64,000 bases of DNA, taken from assembly GCF_964340395.1 (NCBI RefSeq), contig NC_135557.1, positions 13,557,546-13,621,545 on the forward strand, written 5' to 3'. Source of the stretch: Glandiceps talaboti. Lineage: Eukaryota; Hemichordata; Enteropneusta; Spengelidae. The notes beneath the pieces were generated by a model. The model had not been told where the DNA came from. It saw only the letters and a list, made by a program, of their open reading frames with translations, and did no database searches. Below are positions 8,729 to 19,594 of this stretch, piece by piece (position 1 is the stretch's first letter; each line of letters begins with the position of its first letter). The translations under genes and the position numbers were made by a program.

Positions 8729-9334
8729 ATGGCCGTCGATTGTGATAAACGTACGCGTGGCAATGGAAGCGTATCTATGGATCCACGGATACCACACCGA
8801 AGCTGTTCTTACGAGTCAACTGGGAACAGCGACTCTGAGTCCGATGAAACCACAGAGTTCCCCCCTCGGCGTAGTATTCAAAATGCAGACTTGTCCATAT
8901 TTTGTGACCAGTTATCACAAACGGTGGGGTCAGCTGAAAATTTCAGAAAAATTATCACAGAACGTTGTGGACATAATGAGTTCGTAGGTGTTGGGAAATC
9001 GGACTTAATCATACATCCAGGTTTCAGAGGAACACTAGAATCCATAAAGTGGGAGTTTGAAATGGTTTATACGGGGAAGAAACTTTACATGGTTGGATAT
9101 TTAGACGAACTAGGGTCGGACACTTTTATTATGCTTGACGACGATGGTAAAGTGTATAAAGCCGACGATTCATTATTGTACTTGGTTGGAGACAACTTCT
9201 GTAACTACTTAAAGAATGGCCCAAACACCGAGGAGTCATTCTACGATTATTATGGCCATCGTGACCAAACAAAGAGTCTTCCGTGTGCAGGATTTGGCAC
9301 GTATGATGACGAGGTAACTATGTACAAGTCATAA
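8729..9334 (+). CDS. SUKH/US22-like protein
   Basis: A 201-residue protein. The first 50 residues are polar and serine/aspartate-rich. From about 70 the sequence has features of the SUKH/US22 fold: F-V-G-V-G-K-S-D, then a G-x-L segment, KLYMVGYLDELG, FIMLDDDGKVYKADDS and LYLVGDNFCNYLKNG, a series of beta strands with a D-D-G-K-V-Y turn and a final helix. SUKH-type proteins are known in herpesviruses (US22 family), iridoviruses and others, where they counter host defences. The assignment is by motif reading only. Fragments that look like a paralogue follow at 9735-10162. Confidence 0.5.
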   Translation: MAVDCDKRTRGNGSVSMDPRIPHRSCSYESTGNSDSESDETTEFPPRRSIQNADLSIFCDQLSQTVGSAENFRKIITERCGHNEFVGVGKSDLIIHPGFRGTLESIKWEFEMVYTGKKLYMVGYLDELGSDTFIMLDDDGKVYKADDSLLYLVGDNFCNYLKNGPNTEESFYDYYGHRDQTKSLPCAGFGTYDDEVTMYKS

Positions 9335-9359
9335 CAAAGTAGGCATGTTGGAAATTTAA

Positions 9360-9387
<28 letters not shown>
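9360..9387 (+). repeat. (CA)n microsatellite
   Basis: About 13 CA units just after the SUKH/US22-like gene. No AATAAA is close to that gene's stop, so its 3' end is unclear. Confidence 0.9.
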
Positions 9388-9390
<3 letters not shown>

Positions 9391-9734
9391 CAAAAAAAAA
9401 TCAACGACATCAACGAGTGCATATAATTTATAAAGCAAAGTTAGATTTGCAACACCGTTCACCAAAGATGTTTTGTGTCCATATATCCATTCTAGTTTTG
9501 GGTTGTATGTTATAATATTCACATCAGCATTTAAACAAGTCGTTGGAGTGTCCATTCTATGTCGATAGCATGCTGTGAAGATGTGTGATAGTGATATATA
9601 CCTAAAAACGACCGGCCCAGAGAAACTACCACTTGTAAAATGTCCCCGTGCTTAAGAACGATTTTTTTACTATAAAATATTTTCACAATATATATATATA
9701 TATACACCAGAATTTCCGTTTTACTTATTAACAG

Positions 9735-10454
9735 CTGGCATACTTAGATGAGCTTGGCAAAACTGACACATATTGTGCTGGCAAGAACAGTGGTGCAGAT
9801 AACGTAGGTAGGTGACTCTAGACTGTTAATTACTTTCTGAAATTCATACCAAACCACACTAAGTTTGATTGGCACCACCAACAAGTTAATATTCGAGTAC
9901 AAAATAATTCTTTTGTACAATACGTTTATCATACGTGTTTCATGACAAAATTGACCTTATATGACTTGTGTGCATTGTGGTTAGTTCTGTAACAATTCGT
10001 TATTGTTGATTGCTTCGTTTACTTTAACAGCAAAGATTCGGCCTAGTGTCTGTCTTGTGTGTACCCCTGAAAGGACCAGTGACTGGCTCTATAGAAATGG
10101 ATTATGTTAGTGAAACCGGTGTACATGTAAAAAGTAACATTGCACAACTAAAACACAACTGATGGAACGAGGTCACGATATGTACTTAAATATGTACTTA
10201 AAAAGTCAAATACATTGTTTGCCATTCACGAGGTAATTTTAAGAATTTTTAGTCATTCGATACTCCTGACCAACCATTTGGTAGTGTATTTCGTTCGAGT
10301 TTGTACCCTACACCTCAATCTTTCTCTATATAATCATAAAAAAACTTTTTATTTAAAAAAAATTGCAGGAAGCTTTCTAGAAGTCAAAAGAGAAGTCCTG
10401 AATCAGGAATGTGAAGAGATGGCAGATTTGTTTGGGCGCAAATTTACGAGCTGA
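9735..10454 (+). pseudogene. Exon-like fragments, probably a decayed SUKH/US22-like paralogue
   Basis: Three open stretches follow splice-acceptor-like sites. One starts at 9735 after TTATTAACAG and ends at GTAGGT near 9804-9808; it encodes YLDELG-K-TDTY, close to YLDELG-SDTF of the gene at 8729. A second starts at 10031 after CTTTAACAG and is open for 43 codons to TGA at 10160-10162. A third starts at 10369 after AAATTGCAG and is open to TGA at 10452-10454 with a plausible acidic helix. I cannot join them in one frame, so this is either a broken gene or one whose other exons I cannot see. Confidence 0.3.
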
Positions 10455-11975
10455 AAATGTCTATCTAGCAGCTGTTGTTTTCACCCTTCATGACGACGCG
10501 ACACACCTACGTACTAACGCATGTGACCTCTTCAGGTTTTACTGCCTTGTCGACCAACCAACTTGTAAACATATTTTGCTTTTATGGTGAATTTGTCAAC
10601 TGTGACTCTCTGTTAGCCGTTCAAATTGATATGGCATTGTGGAATAAAATAATACAAATGATATAACAATGCGAATTTATAATGCGTCCTTCCTCCTGAG
10701 AACACTCACAATTATTACCCCTGGCATGGATCAATGTTTTATTCAGTGTATAGGGATTTGATATGTTTGCTCTCTGGCTACTTTGTTGCTTAGTTGACTA
10801 TATTGTAATTTTGGGCGAATGTAGTGTCAAGCAGGTAATATTTATATACATTACTCTGAATAAAGTTTGAATTAATCGTTCCAAAATAACCTCTCTATGA
10901 ACACCCAGTGTCTGTTCAGTGCTTGAATGAATGACTGTGTGAACAGAGAAGTCGGCGGTGCATTGACATGAGACCTGCATGTGCATGTATATTAGGCCAC
11001 GGGAGACATATTGATTGAGGTGTTGCGATACTCATGATGCGGGGAGAGGGTCGCTATACTGAGATGGAAGGTAGAGAATTGCTCAAAACAATATGTCTTA
11101 TATCATGTCTAAACTAAGTGGAAGTCAAGAGGATATGAGACCTGCTAATAAGCAAGAACAGTTTGAAAAATATAATGTGAGTGTGGAATTTTAATGATAG
11201 CAATCGCTTTGGAGTCATGAACGATATTTTCCACCATGTGTGCATGTTTTGAGGAGCTAACAAATACTGGCATTGCAGGACTTGTATAGAAAGGCCTGTG
11301 ACCACAACGTCTTTTATCAGTGGTGTAAAATGACAAATGAAAACTGCCTTTGAAGGTGCCGAAAAAAGTCTACTTCTAAGCTTATCACTAAATAAACTGA
11401 CAAACATTGTTACAAAAACAACACACGGCCCCGCTGATGTAGGTGCATGCAGGGTTTTATCTAAACAACCAATCAGGCGACAGGTATACAAAAGCATGTA
11501 GTGACGTCACATTTTTTCGTTCAAGACAACCAATCACAGACTTTGTTGGCCTGTCATTGATACTTCTGACAGTGTTGCAACGAAAACCATACCGCGACTT
11601 TAATTCTAGACGACAAACAATGTAAATACAAATATCAAAATTGCATTTATTTGCTGAATTTCGAATGACGAAAGGAAAAAAAAAAGATATAAAAAACTTT
11701 ATTTTTCTTAGAGTAGAGTTTTAATTTATATTTATTTATTTTGTTCCATTACAAAACACACGCATCGCATATACATCGTAACTATTAGCGACATTTCGAG
11801 TCATCTAATTTTCAACGAGCTCGTTGCGTACGGATCCCAGCTCGTTGCATACACATATACGCGTGCATGTCCGAGTAAAAATACCGGTGACGTGACGTGA
11901 GTGGATACATTGTTATCACGTCTAAAAATTCATCCACGCCTGTCTTGAACAGCAGTCAGGTTTACGATAAAATCG
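10455..11975. other. Gene-poor stretch with a CCAAT/CRE element
   Basis: I find no convincing gene. At about 11446-11545 there is a repeat-family element: AACCAATCAGG, then GTATACAAAA, TAGTGACGTCAC and a second ACAACCAATCAC. Related copies are at about 18060-18150 (inverted), 18790-18876 and 21765-21805. Close to 11690-11735 are several TTTATT, one of which may end the gene at 11976-12353. Short frames of 60-127 codons here have no other support. Confidence 0.4.
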
Positions 11976-12353
11976 TCAACAATGATAATAGACGAATAGA
12001 TTTTCATGCAATTGTAATATGCGTTTGATGGCGGCATCTTTCTGTAATTTGAAAATCCAATATTCGTTTAGATGGTATCGTTCCGTGTTTTGAATCGCGT
12101 GGATAAAAACTTCACAAAATGATACCCATTTGAAGAACTTTTTACGCTTGCAATCTTTTGTAAAGGCAAGAATATTATGGTACAAGTGGCAGGTACTTTC
12201 ACCCCACGTACAAAGAGAAGTGTTGTCGTTAACGAACACTCGTAATACCGGTCTATTTTTCCTTCTTAATTTATCGTATTCAAAGTCGTGTGCAAAGCTG
12301 AATATATCTTCGTACTTTTTGAGGAATTTGGCGATATTTTTTTCTGGAAACAT
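11976..12353 (-). CDS. Unknown 125-residue protein
   Basis: An ATG-started frame with lysine- and aromatic-rich composition, four cysteines and no signal or membrane segment. I do not recognise it. Long helices are likely at 1-20 and 75-120. A TATA-like TGTATATTTAC lies near 12400 upstream. Its composition is unlike the chance frames around it, which is the main reason to keep it. Confidence 0.45.
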   Translation of the reverse strand: MFPEKNIAKFLKKYEDIFSFAHDFEYDKLRRKNRPVLRVFVNDNTSLCTWGESTCHLYHNILAFTKDCKRKKFFKWVSFCEVFIHAIQNTERYHLNEYWIFKLQKDAAIKRILQLHENLFVYYHC

Positions 12354-12449
12354 GAGAGCATGTTAAACTTTCGACATGTATCTAATATTGTCCCGTAAAT
12401 ATACATGCGATCAATGTAATGGCAAGATGTGTGGTAGTGATTTCATTTG

Positions 12450-13810
12450 CAGGGCTCGAAATTAACTTTTTTAGTTGGTAGTCACTTTGACTACCACTTT
12501 TTAAAACTGGTAGTCAACAGGGAAGATTTGGTAGTCATTCTTTTTTTCAGCATTTAATAATTTATGCATAAACAAAACATTAAGTAATAAACCTTCTGAT
12601 AACACCTGAGTTTTTTTCATGAAATTAATGACATTCATATTATGCAAACATTTGACCTGTCCTAAAATAATACGTTTTTAGAAACAATAGGGTTTTTGTT
12701 TTGTTTTTTAGTCGGAGCAAGGCAACGACTTACTTTAGTTTTAGACAAAATGTAGCAAAAAGGCACGAAGGACTGTCGACAGTCTAAACAGTGCCATTAA
12801 AAGGCGATGCGATGCATCGATGGTACATCCCTATATGCGTCTGTATGCTTCACATATTCTTCAATGTCCCCATTGATGAGTAACCCTAAATCATGTTCAC
12901 TTGTTGTTTTACTAGATGTATGTACCATATATCCTCCCAATGAATTTATGTATGTATTCATCATGATCAAATTGTACAGACATACATTAAAACTGTATTT
13001 TGTCAATCTGTTCGTCACTCAGGCTGTGCATGCGTTTCGGAGAAGGAAGCCACGACTTTACTTAGTATTCAAGTACATGTAGGATTAGTCCATCACTAGA
13101 CTATATGTATCAGGTTGAACACATGTACAGGATTTATTGGTGGTCAATGACTGTAATTTTGTTGTGACTAGAGATTTTACTTAGTGTTTGAACTCACGTC
13201 GTGTATATTTCGATGTATTTTATTTCAATGATAACGGTGTGAGGTATAGAGTTTCACCCTTCTCTCTTTTGATTTTTGTTACCATTATTTTGTAATCATT
13301 TTATACGCTTGGGTAAATAAACCACTTATATGTAATAATAATAATAATAATAATAATCTTTATTTATACTGGATAGTTCTTTAAGCATATAAACACTTGT
13401 CTCCCAAGAAGTCCAGTGAGGGCCATCGCTCATGGGTTCAGTGTTATGATTAGTGAGTGGCTCAGTGTAATGATTAGTGGCTCATTCCATTTCGGGTGTG
13501 TGGGTTGCTTGTCAAACTTATAACACAAATGTCTCAAATCTGAGCATTTATGCTATTTGTTATTATTTACTTTGTAAAAGGTAAACGTCATACGATAAAA
13601 AATACACACGGTTACCATCCATTTCCGTTTCCCTTAAATTAAAAAATAACATGCTATGACCCAACCCTAGAGAGAAATGGTTTGTGCCAAGGCACGTCCC
13701 TCAAATCTTATCTGTTCCTAATACTATCTATAAACATTATTGTATCTATGATATGTCTCCTCCGCTAAGCATTGACGAGAGCCTCGGACTACGGCTAATT
13801 TCGAGCCCTG
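12450..13810. mobile_element. Candidate DNA-transposon relic with 15-bp inverted ends
   Basis: CAGGGCTCGAAATTA at 12450-12464 is exactly repeated in inverse orientation at 13796-13810, bounding 1361 bp. Ends starting CAGGG are typical of several cut-and-paste superfamilies such as hAT. No transposase frame is left, and I see no clear target-site duplication, so it is non-autonomous or decayed. Inside are GGTAGTC repeats near the left end and an (AAT)n followed by CTTTATTTAT near 13335-13370, a configuration common at ends of host retroposons. This is the best sign that host DNA is present in the window. Confidence 0.5.
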
Positions 13811-13820
13811 AAATTTTGAC

Positions 13821-14335
13821 ACCACGTAACTTGAAAAAGTCATGTCTCAACATGATACAAAAGTGAACTTTCGTCAAACTTCGTGAAATTACTAATTTCA
13901 TGTGAAAAATTCACGTCTCAAAATGATACAAAAACATTTCACGAATTTCGTGACGTCATATTTTTAACATAACGTAGTCATTTGATTTTAAACCACGTAA
14001 CTTGAAAAATTCACGTCTCAAAATGATACAAAAGCAAACTTTCGTGAAATCTCTTGAAATTAGTAATTTCGTGACGTCATATTTTTAACATAACGTAGTC
14101 ATTTGATTTTAAACCACGTAACTTGAAAAATTCACGTCTCAAAATGATACAAAAGCAAACTTTCGTGAAATCTCTTGAAATTAGTAATTTCGTGACGTCA
14201 TATTTTTAACATAACGTAGTCATTTGATTTTAAACCACGTAACTTGAAAAATTCACGTCTCAAAATGATACAAAAGCAAACTTTCGTGAAATCTCTTGAA
14301 ATTAGTAATTTCGTGACGTCATTTTTTTTACATTA
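13821..14335 (+). repeat. 121-bp tandem array with CRE palindromes upstream of a gene
   Basis: Units beginning ACCACGTAACTTG start at 13992, 14113 and 14234, exactly 121 bp apart, with more divergent units before them from 13821. Each full unit holds TTTCGTGACGTCAT, that is one TGACGTCA, plus TTCACGTCTC and an AACATAACGTAGTC block. The array ends just before the TATA box at 14343, so it looks like an amplified enhancer for the spliced gene at 14418. Confidence 0.85.
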
Positions 14336-14342
14336 ATCGTCT

Positions 14343-14350
14343 ATATAAGA
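14343..14350 (+). promoter_or_regulatory. TATA box of the 14418 gene
   Basis: TATATAAG preceded by CGTC, 75 bp before the ATG. The paralogous gene at 25879 has the same CGTCTATATAA-A context and the same spacing, followed in both by related AGGAACTT-leader sequence with TAACGATG / TAACGATAG before the start. Confidence 0.7.
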
Positions 14351-14417
14351 GGGAGCTGTGTTTGAACATTTGCCATTCCGTTAGGAACTTGCTTAGGTGA
14401 TATACAATCGTGTAACG

Positions 14418-16494
14418 ATGAATCCTGAAGAAATAATTCCTATGGACACTGCAGATCTTGACACTGATTTTTCTACAACTATTGAAGACATTGTGAATAG
14501 ACTGGTAAGATTATTTTTATGCGTTGATATAAACAAAAAACGTTCTATCAATTTTGAACAGCACATGTTAACTGATTTGTTTTTATTTAATTATTTTTTT
14601 TTACATTGCAGGGCATGCAGCCAAGTGCCAGTGAAATGGATAAAATATCAGACGCTTTCAATCTCATCGATGATTCCTTTGTGAGTAATCTTGTCGGTGA
14701 TTCCATGAACAATGCCCAAACAAATGGTGTTTTCGAACAAGGGGATTCTTCGATAAGACAAGAAATAGCTGGACATGAATTAACTCGTATGGACTCAGAA
14801 GAATCGAATAATGTTGACCTTCTCGAAAACATCGTAAATGCCGTGGTAAGTTTAGTATAGTTTACTTACTTTTTGTTTTGTCACTATTGATATTATTGTT
14901 ATATGGGTGTGCATCAGTTTACATTTGTAAAAAAATGACAGCATACCTCAATTAATTTTAAATTATATATTTATTTACACTTTAGGGCATACCTACATGT
15001 GCAAGTGGATTATCTATGGTGTCTGATGGTTCGTCTATGGATAATCTCCTACGCGAGGACCAACCCCCTAGTTATGGGACCGACAATATGGAACTCCCAA
15101 CTGCTGAAATTACTGGTAACTTTGACAGTTTATTGAAGCTATACGGTGATGCCAAATTAAGCCTAGAGTTAGCTGTTCAAAAGATTGAAATGTTTCGAAC
15201 AACTAGACAAAGTAACGACATTCCTTGTCTTCTGAAATGTACGGACGGACGGTTCACTGTATGCAGCCCAAGGGAAGCCTGGCATCTGCTTGAAGTTCAA
15301 ATTCACAATCACAACCTATCTTTCATGACGGAAAATCAAAGATCGGACATGTCGAAATATTTGAAAAGAAGTCAAGAAGAAGAAACTGTTTTATCTTGTA
15401 TTCGAAACAGCTCTCCAGTCGGTCACTTTTTAGACAAGGATCCATCCCAACTACCCCTGGCTGACATTTCCAGTGCATCACAGCCAAACGGAAAACATTT
15501 CGTTGCATTGCAATTGGGTATAGTCTTACTGTTTAAGTATGAAGACAGCGATTTTTTCACTGACAGAGAACGCGAGAATTTCAAAGCCAAGATGTATCGT
15601 TTGCAACACAACGGAAATGACTATTTCGGTGTGATATACTGGTTTTCCTTCGAAGTCGCACCTGACAAAAGGAATTTATCCGGGGCATCGAATCATTACC
15701 AGAATTTTGAGAATGGAGTCAACGGCAGAGTGTATTTCGTCAAAGAGAGGGCCGGCAGAAAATTTATCTGCTCGTCCGAAATGGCCACCAATGACACAGC
15801 CAGCTCTTTCGAAGTTTCAACGAATGTTTCGACGTTCATTAAACCGAAGCGACGACAACTCATTGATGTTCACCAAAACTTTGAAGACCAATATGAAAAA
15901 TTTGGTTTCTCAGTTGTCGGACATTTTACAACTGCATTGTGTAAAATCTTACCTACACAATTTAACAAAGCTCATTTGTTTAGTGTGACTAAGATACTCA
16001 ACGAAATCACAACCAAAACGTCGAGAAAATTGGTTTCTTCAAACGAACAGCGCATTATGGATTTGGGCAAAGAAATGACAGAGATCGAAAGAGCGATTCG
16101 CCTACATACCGACCAACGTTTAACAAGATATACTAGCGACAACATTATTACAGCCTTAAATGAAATTGGTTCAAATGCGCCTGTCCTCGGACAAGCCATT
16201 AAAGGAATGGCCGAGACAATTTCGAAACAAGCCATTTCACTACGTGAAAAGGATGAACAATTACAACGAATCACGGCTGAGAACAGAGAAAATGTCAAAG
16301 AAATCGTGTTGAGACTGGAAAGTTTACTTGTCGAAAAAGAAGCGGAAATTGAGTCACTAAAAGCCGAAAATAGAGATCTCCGTGAACAACTTGAAACCAT
16401 GCACAATAAGATGTTGCAAATGGAAAATCATATGAGTTGTATCAAAAAGGAAGTTCAATTTTTAATGCGTCATCACAATAGAAAGTGTTCGTAA
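14418..16494 (+). CDS. Three-exon gene, 609-residue coiled-coil protein
   Basis: Exons are 14418-14504, 14612-14845 and 14986-16494; introns are GTAAGA...TTGCAG and GTAAGT...CTTTAG, both phase 0. The junctions look duplicated: exon 1 ends EDIVNRL and exon 2 starts GMQPSAS; exon 2 ends ENIVNAV and exon 3 starts GIPTCAS. The first 110 residues are acidic and disordered. The centre (about 150-420) is a globular domain I do not recognise. The last 130 residues are heptad-rich coiled coil (from about 480) ending in a basic C-terminus. AATAAA at 16499-16504 follows. A short relative with the same exon-1 style is at 25879-26858. Splicing is uncommon in the rest of the window, so this may be an early regulatory protein. 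Confidence 0.7.
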
Positions 16495-16762
16495 TAACAA
16501 TAAAAAATACAATTTGAATTGAACTAGACTGTCATGTTATGTGTGTATATTTCGTTTGCATTGTGAACAAGTGTATTTTGCTACATAAATAGTTGTCCTT
16601 TTCTCACCAAATCCCCCCCCCTACATACTATAGATTCCCCTCCCCGATATCTGAATCACCGAACCATTGGAGACATCGTTCAATTTTATTTTTGGTTGGT
16701 GCTGGCTGAAGTTCGACGACTAATCAACAGAAGTCAATTACTACCTGGTGACAGCAACTGCT

Positions 16763-17314
16763 AGTGTTACGGATGAGAGAATACAACTTTTTGATATTCG
16801 CTAAGTTTTGATTTTTTGCCAGGTCACCGTGAACTCTCAGCTCTCATGAATTAATAGTTAGAACAAATGTTTGCATTTCGCGAATAGTATTCTTCTAAGA
16901 TGAAAACATTAAGTTATTAAAAGATCAACAGTGTCAAATAATGACTGATTACAGACAGTTGGAAGAACAATGACGTGATCACGTTTGGCTAGTTTTGATA
17001 TTTGATCACCAAACATAAGAAATTTATACATGCTATATGATAATATTTGTTGTAAAGGACTGCAGTGATCAAAGAGGTGGTTTACTCTGTCATTGTTTTT
17101 GAGTGACCTTAAATGTATACCTAAAAATGACGTTTATAAGTTCGTGAACCTGATATAAAAACAGGATGGTCCTTGAGAATGTTTAGTGCCAATTGATTCA
17201 AGTTTTCAACAGGTTCCCAACTATTGAACTCTGATGAATAACCTTCCCATTTAATTAAATACTGTAGTTTACCATTTTTGTACCTACCACGGATGATTTC
17301 TCATCCGTAACACT
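16763..17314. mobile_element. Element with 16-bp inverted ends and a chromodomain fragment
   Basis: AGTGTTACGGATGAGA at 16763-16778 occurs inverted at 17299-17314. The 552-bp interior includes a chromodomain-coding piece on the minus strand (17121-17298) directly next to the right end. It may be a derived fragment of a Ty3/gypsy-type chromovirus or a transposon that carries one. I see no target-site duplication. Confidence 0.4.
17121..17298 (-). pseudogene. Chromodomain fragment
   Basis: The minus strand reads EIIRGRY, then YLIKWEGY and SWEPVENL, the canonical chromodomain with its aromatic cage (Y, W, W) intact. The frame has no ATG and is closed upstream by TGA at the element end, so it is a fragment. 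Chromodomains of this form are found at the C-terminus of chromovirus integrases and in host HP1-like proteins. It ends at TAG 17121-17123 after a basic tail. Confidence 0.7.
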
Positions 17315-17457
17315 ACATTTCAATGATTACCCTCCCCTTACCCTTTAACCTTATTCTTTTACAGAATTTGACCTTATTGTCAAATGATCAAAAATAAACA
17401 CAGAACACAGAATACAAATAAATCACCCCAACAACTATTAGAGAGAACGATACACAA

Positions 17458-18625
17458 CCAATGAGAGACCGTCACGTAAAATATATAGATTTATCGTGAC
17501 ATCGCAGTATTTTTCCTTACGTAGGTCGTGAACTTTTGGTTGCGAAATGACGACGATACGGCCGGCTAAGAAGAGTACCTAATTCAAATAACTGAAGAAA
17601 TAACACAAGGGCTAAAAAAAAACCAAAAAAAACCCTGAATTTAAAACACTGAATAATAGCATGGCACGCTTTACCTTGTCTGATACTTGAGAGTTCGCGG
17701 CGCATATTCAAGAACATCGTCATAGAGTAGAAAGAATACCCATACTATAAAGACTGTGATAATCGACACTTTCAATTGAGTACATGTCACTTGCTTCTAA
17801 TCCTTAGTCAGAAAGCGACCTAGTTCTATAGTAGTAGTTAGCCATGTTAAACTAAAAAGAAACACAGAATTTTAAGAGACGTAGATAATGATGTAGACTA
17901 GTTGAAGTTGAACTCAAATCCAATCACATATTTACAACCGGAAAAATGTTTATTCTCTAAAATCATGTCGGACGGGGGGGGGGGGGGGGTAACACTGAGC
18001 ACGAAAACCGTGATAGCCTTCGGCAGGAACGATGCCGTGTTTACCTGTCATGGGAGAGATTGACACGTCTCTGATTGGTTGTATGAGAAGTAAAACTATG
18101 ACGTCAATACATACTTTTGTATTTTTCTTGCCTGATTGCTTGGTCCACGATCGTCTCCGAGGCTATAGTCGATTTTTCCCGTTAGAATGAAATAGCATAT
18201 CCATTGGAAAAACTCATACTAGACGCTAAACACGTTGTTTATATTTGTGGTTTTGGTAATTGCTTTCAAGTGCCCGCGTGACAAAACTCAAGCTTTTTAG
18301 CAACATTAATTTGCATGCGCCTTTTTCATGAGATATTTGCATAATTGTAAATTGCAACACTGTAGGTAGATTTGCCAGGAAAGTAACTATGGTTGTTTCC
18401 TATGAGGTTCACACTTAGTGTGTAACTAAGATACGCCCGTCCCTTTTCTCTTGTGTGACCGTCACGTAAAATATATAGATTCATCATGACGTCGTATTTT
18501 TCTTGACGTGGATTGGTGTGAACGTTTGGTTAAAAAATACAAAAATATATAGATTTATCGTGACCTCATATTTATCTTGACGTGGATCGTGAACGTTTGG
18601 TTTGTTTGGTTGCCAGATGACGACG
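17458..18625 (+). repeat. Dispersed promoter-like repeats
   Basis: The block GACCGTCACGTAAAATATAT followed by AGATTTATCGTGAC and TTGACGTGG / TTACGTAGG ... GTGAACGTTTGGTT occurs three times: about 17466-17560, 18459-18530 and 18540-18610. A second shared piece (GATGTAGACTAGTT, CCATACTAT) occurs near 17730-17905 and 18630-18680. No gene follows any copy, so these look like duplicated promoter regions whose genes were lost. A G-tract lies at about 17974-17990. Confidence 0.55.
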
Positions 18626-19594
18626 TAGATAAAAAGATGTAGACTAGTTAACCAAAATGACACTTTACCCCATACTATTACTAGCATGTAAACAGAGTTC
18701 ATATCATTTTGCTTACGCGAAAGAATGTCTGATCACGCGGTGAAAAGCTGTCCTGTGTTCGATTCTAGTGACGTCACCACTTGGCTCGTGAAGAACCAAT
18801 CAGGAAAGAGATATACAAAACTAAGTAGTGACTTCATACTTTTTCTTTGGAGCACAACCAATCACTTAACGTGCCAATTTTTGTTGATGACACGACGTGT
18901 CAGTGATATTGTATCGTGTAATGTGTTCTCGTGACAACAAATAAAAAAACGTTACGTTTACGTACGTCTTACAACAAAATCACATAACGTCTAATTTTCG
19001 TGAACAAAATCCGAAATTGCACACGTTTCCCCACGCAAAGAAAAATGAGAGAATTACAGTAATTAGCAAATATGGGAATATATATTACTCGTTGTATGTT
19101 GATGTGTCTACTCGACAAGTAACTAATGATATGCATCGAGCGCTTGTGTATTGAGTTCTCAATACACTGCCCACCACCACCACCACCACAACAACAATAA
19201 TAATAATAACAATGTCTGCCCCATTGTGAATGTCTGCACATCTTCCGGGCTATTTACTATCGATTGCGTTGACCCGTCCCGTTTGAGTGAACTAGATACA
19301 TTTGATACAATGTTTCGTTGTCATCAAGCGTCGGGGTAATGTTATGTCTGGGGTATTTACGAAAGTCACTGAGTACGAGTGCAGAATCGAATACTGTTTG
19401 ATTGACATGTCTATGCGACGTGACGAGAAAAGAGGCCACGCGACGCACGTATCGTGACGCCACTAATAATATCTTTCAATTCAAAGTCGTCAGGCACGAC
19501 AACACAAATATATTGCCATGTAGATGTAAAATTAAGCACGCGTCACGCACAAGAACAAGCTTACAGTCCATTTACAGAGTTTTTTATTTAAAAA
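18626..19594. other. Gene-poor stretch with CCAAT/CRE element and simple repeats
   Basis: At about 18767-18876 there is TGACGTCAC, AACCAATCAGG, a TACAAAAC block and a second CAACCAATCAC, matching the element at 11446-11545. At about 19169-19212 lies a (CAC)n-(AAC)n-(AAT)n simple repeat. Short frames (62-90 codons) across it are repeat artefacts. I see no gene. Confidence 0.4.

Noticed and set aside
15972-16406. 144-codon serine-rich minus frame
   Set aside because: Antisense of the coiled-coil region of the 14418 gene.
18725-18934. 69-codon frame starting with ATG
   Set aside because: Lies within the CCAAT/CRE repeat element; related elements elsewhere do not keep the frame.
19151-19339. 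His/Asn-run protein
   Set aside because: Translation of a (CAC)n/(AAC)n/(AAT)n simple repeat.
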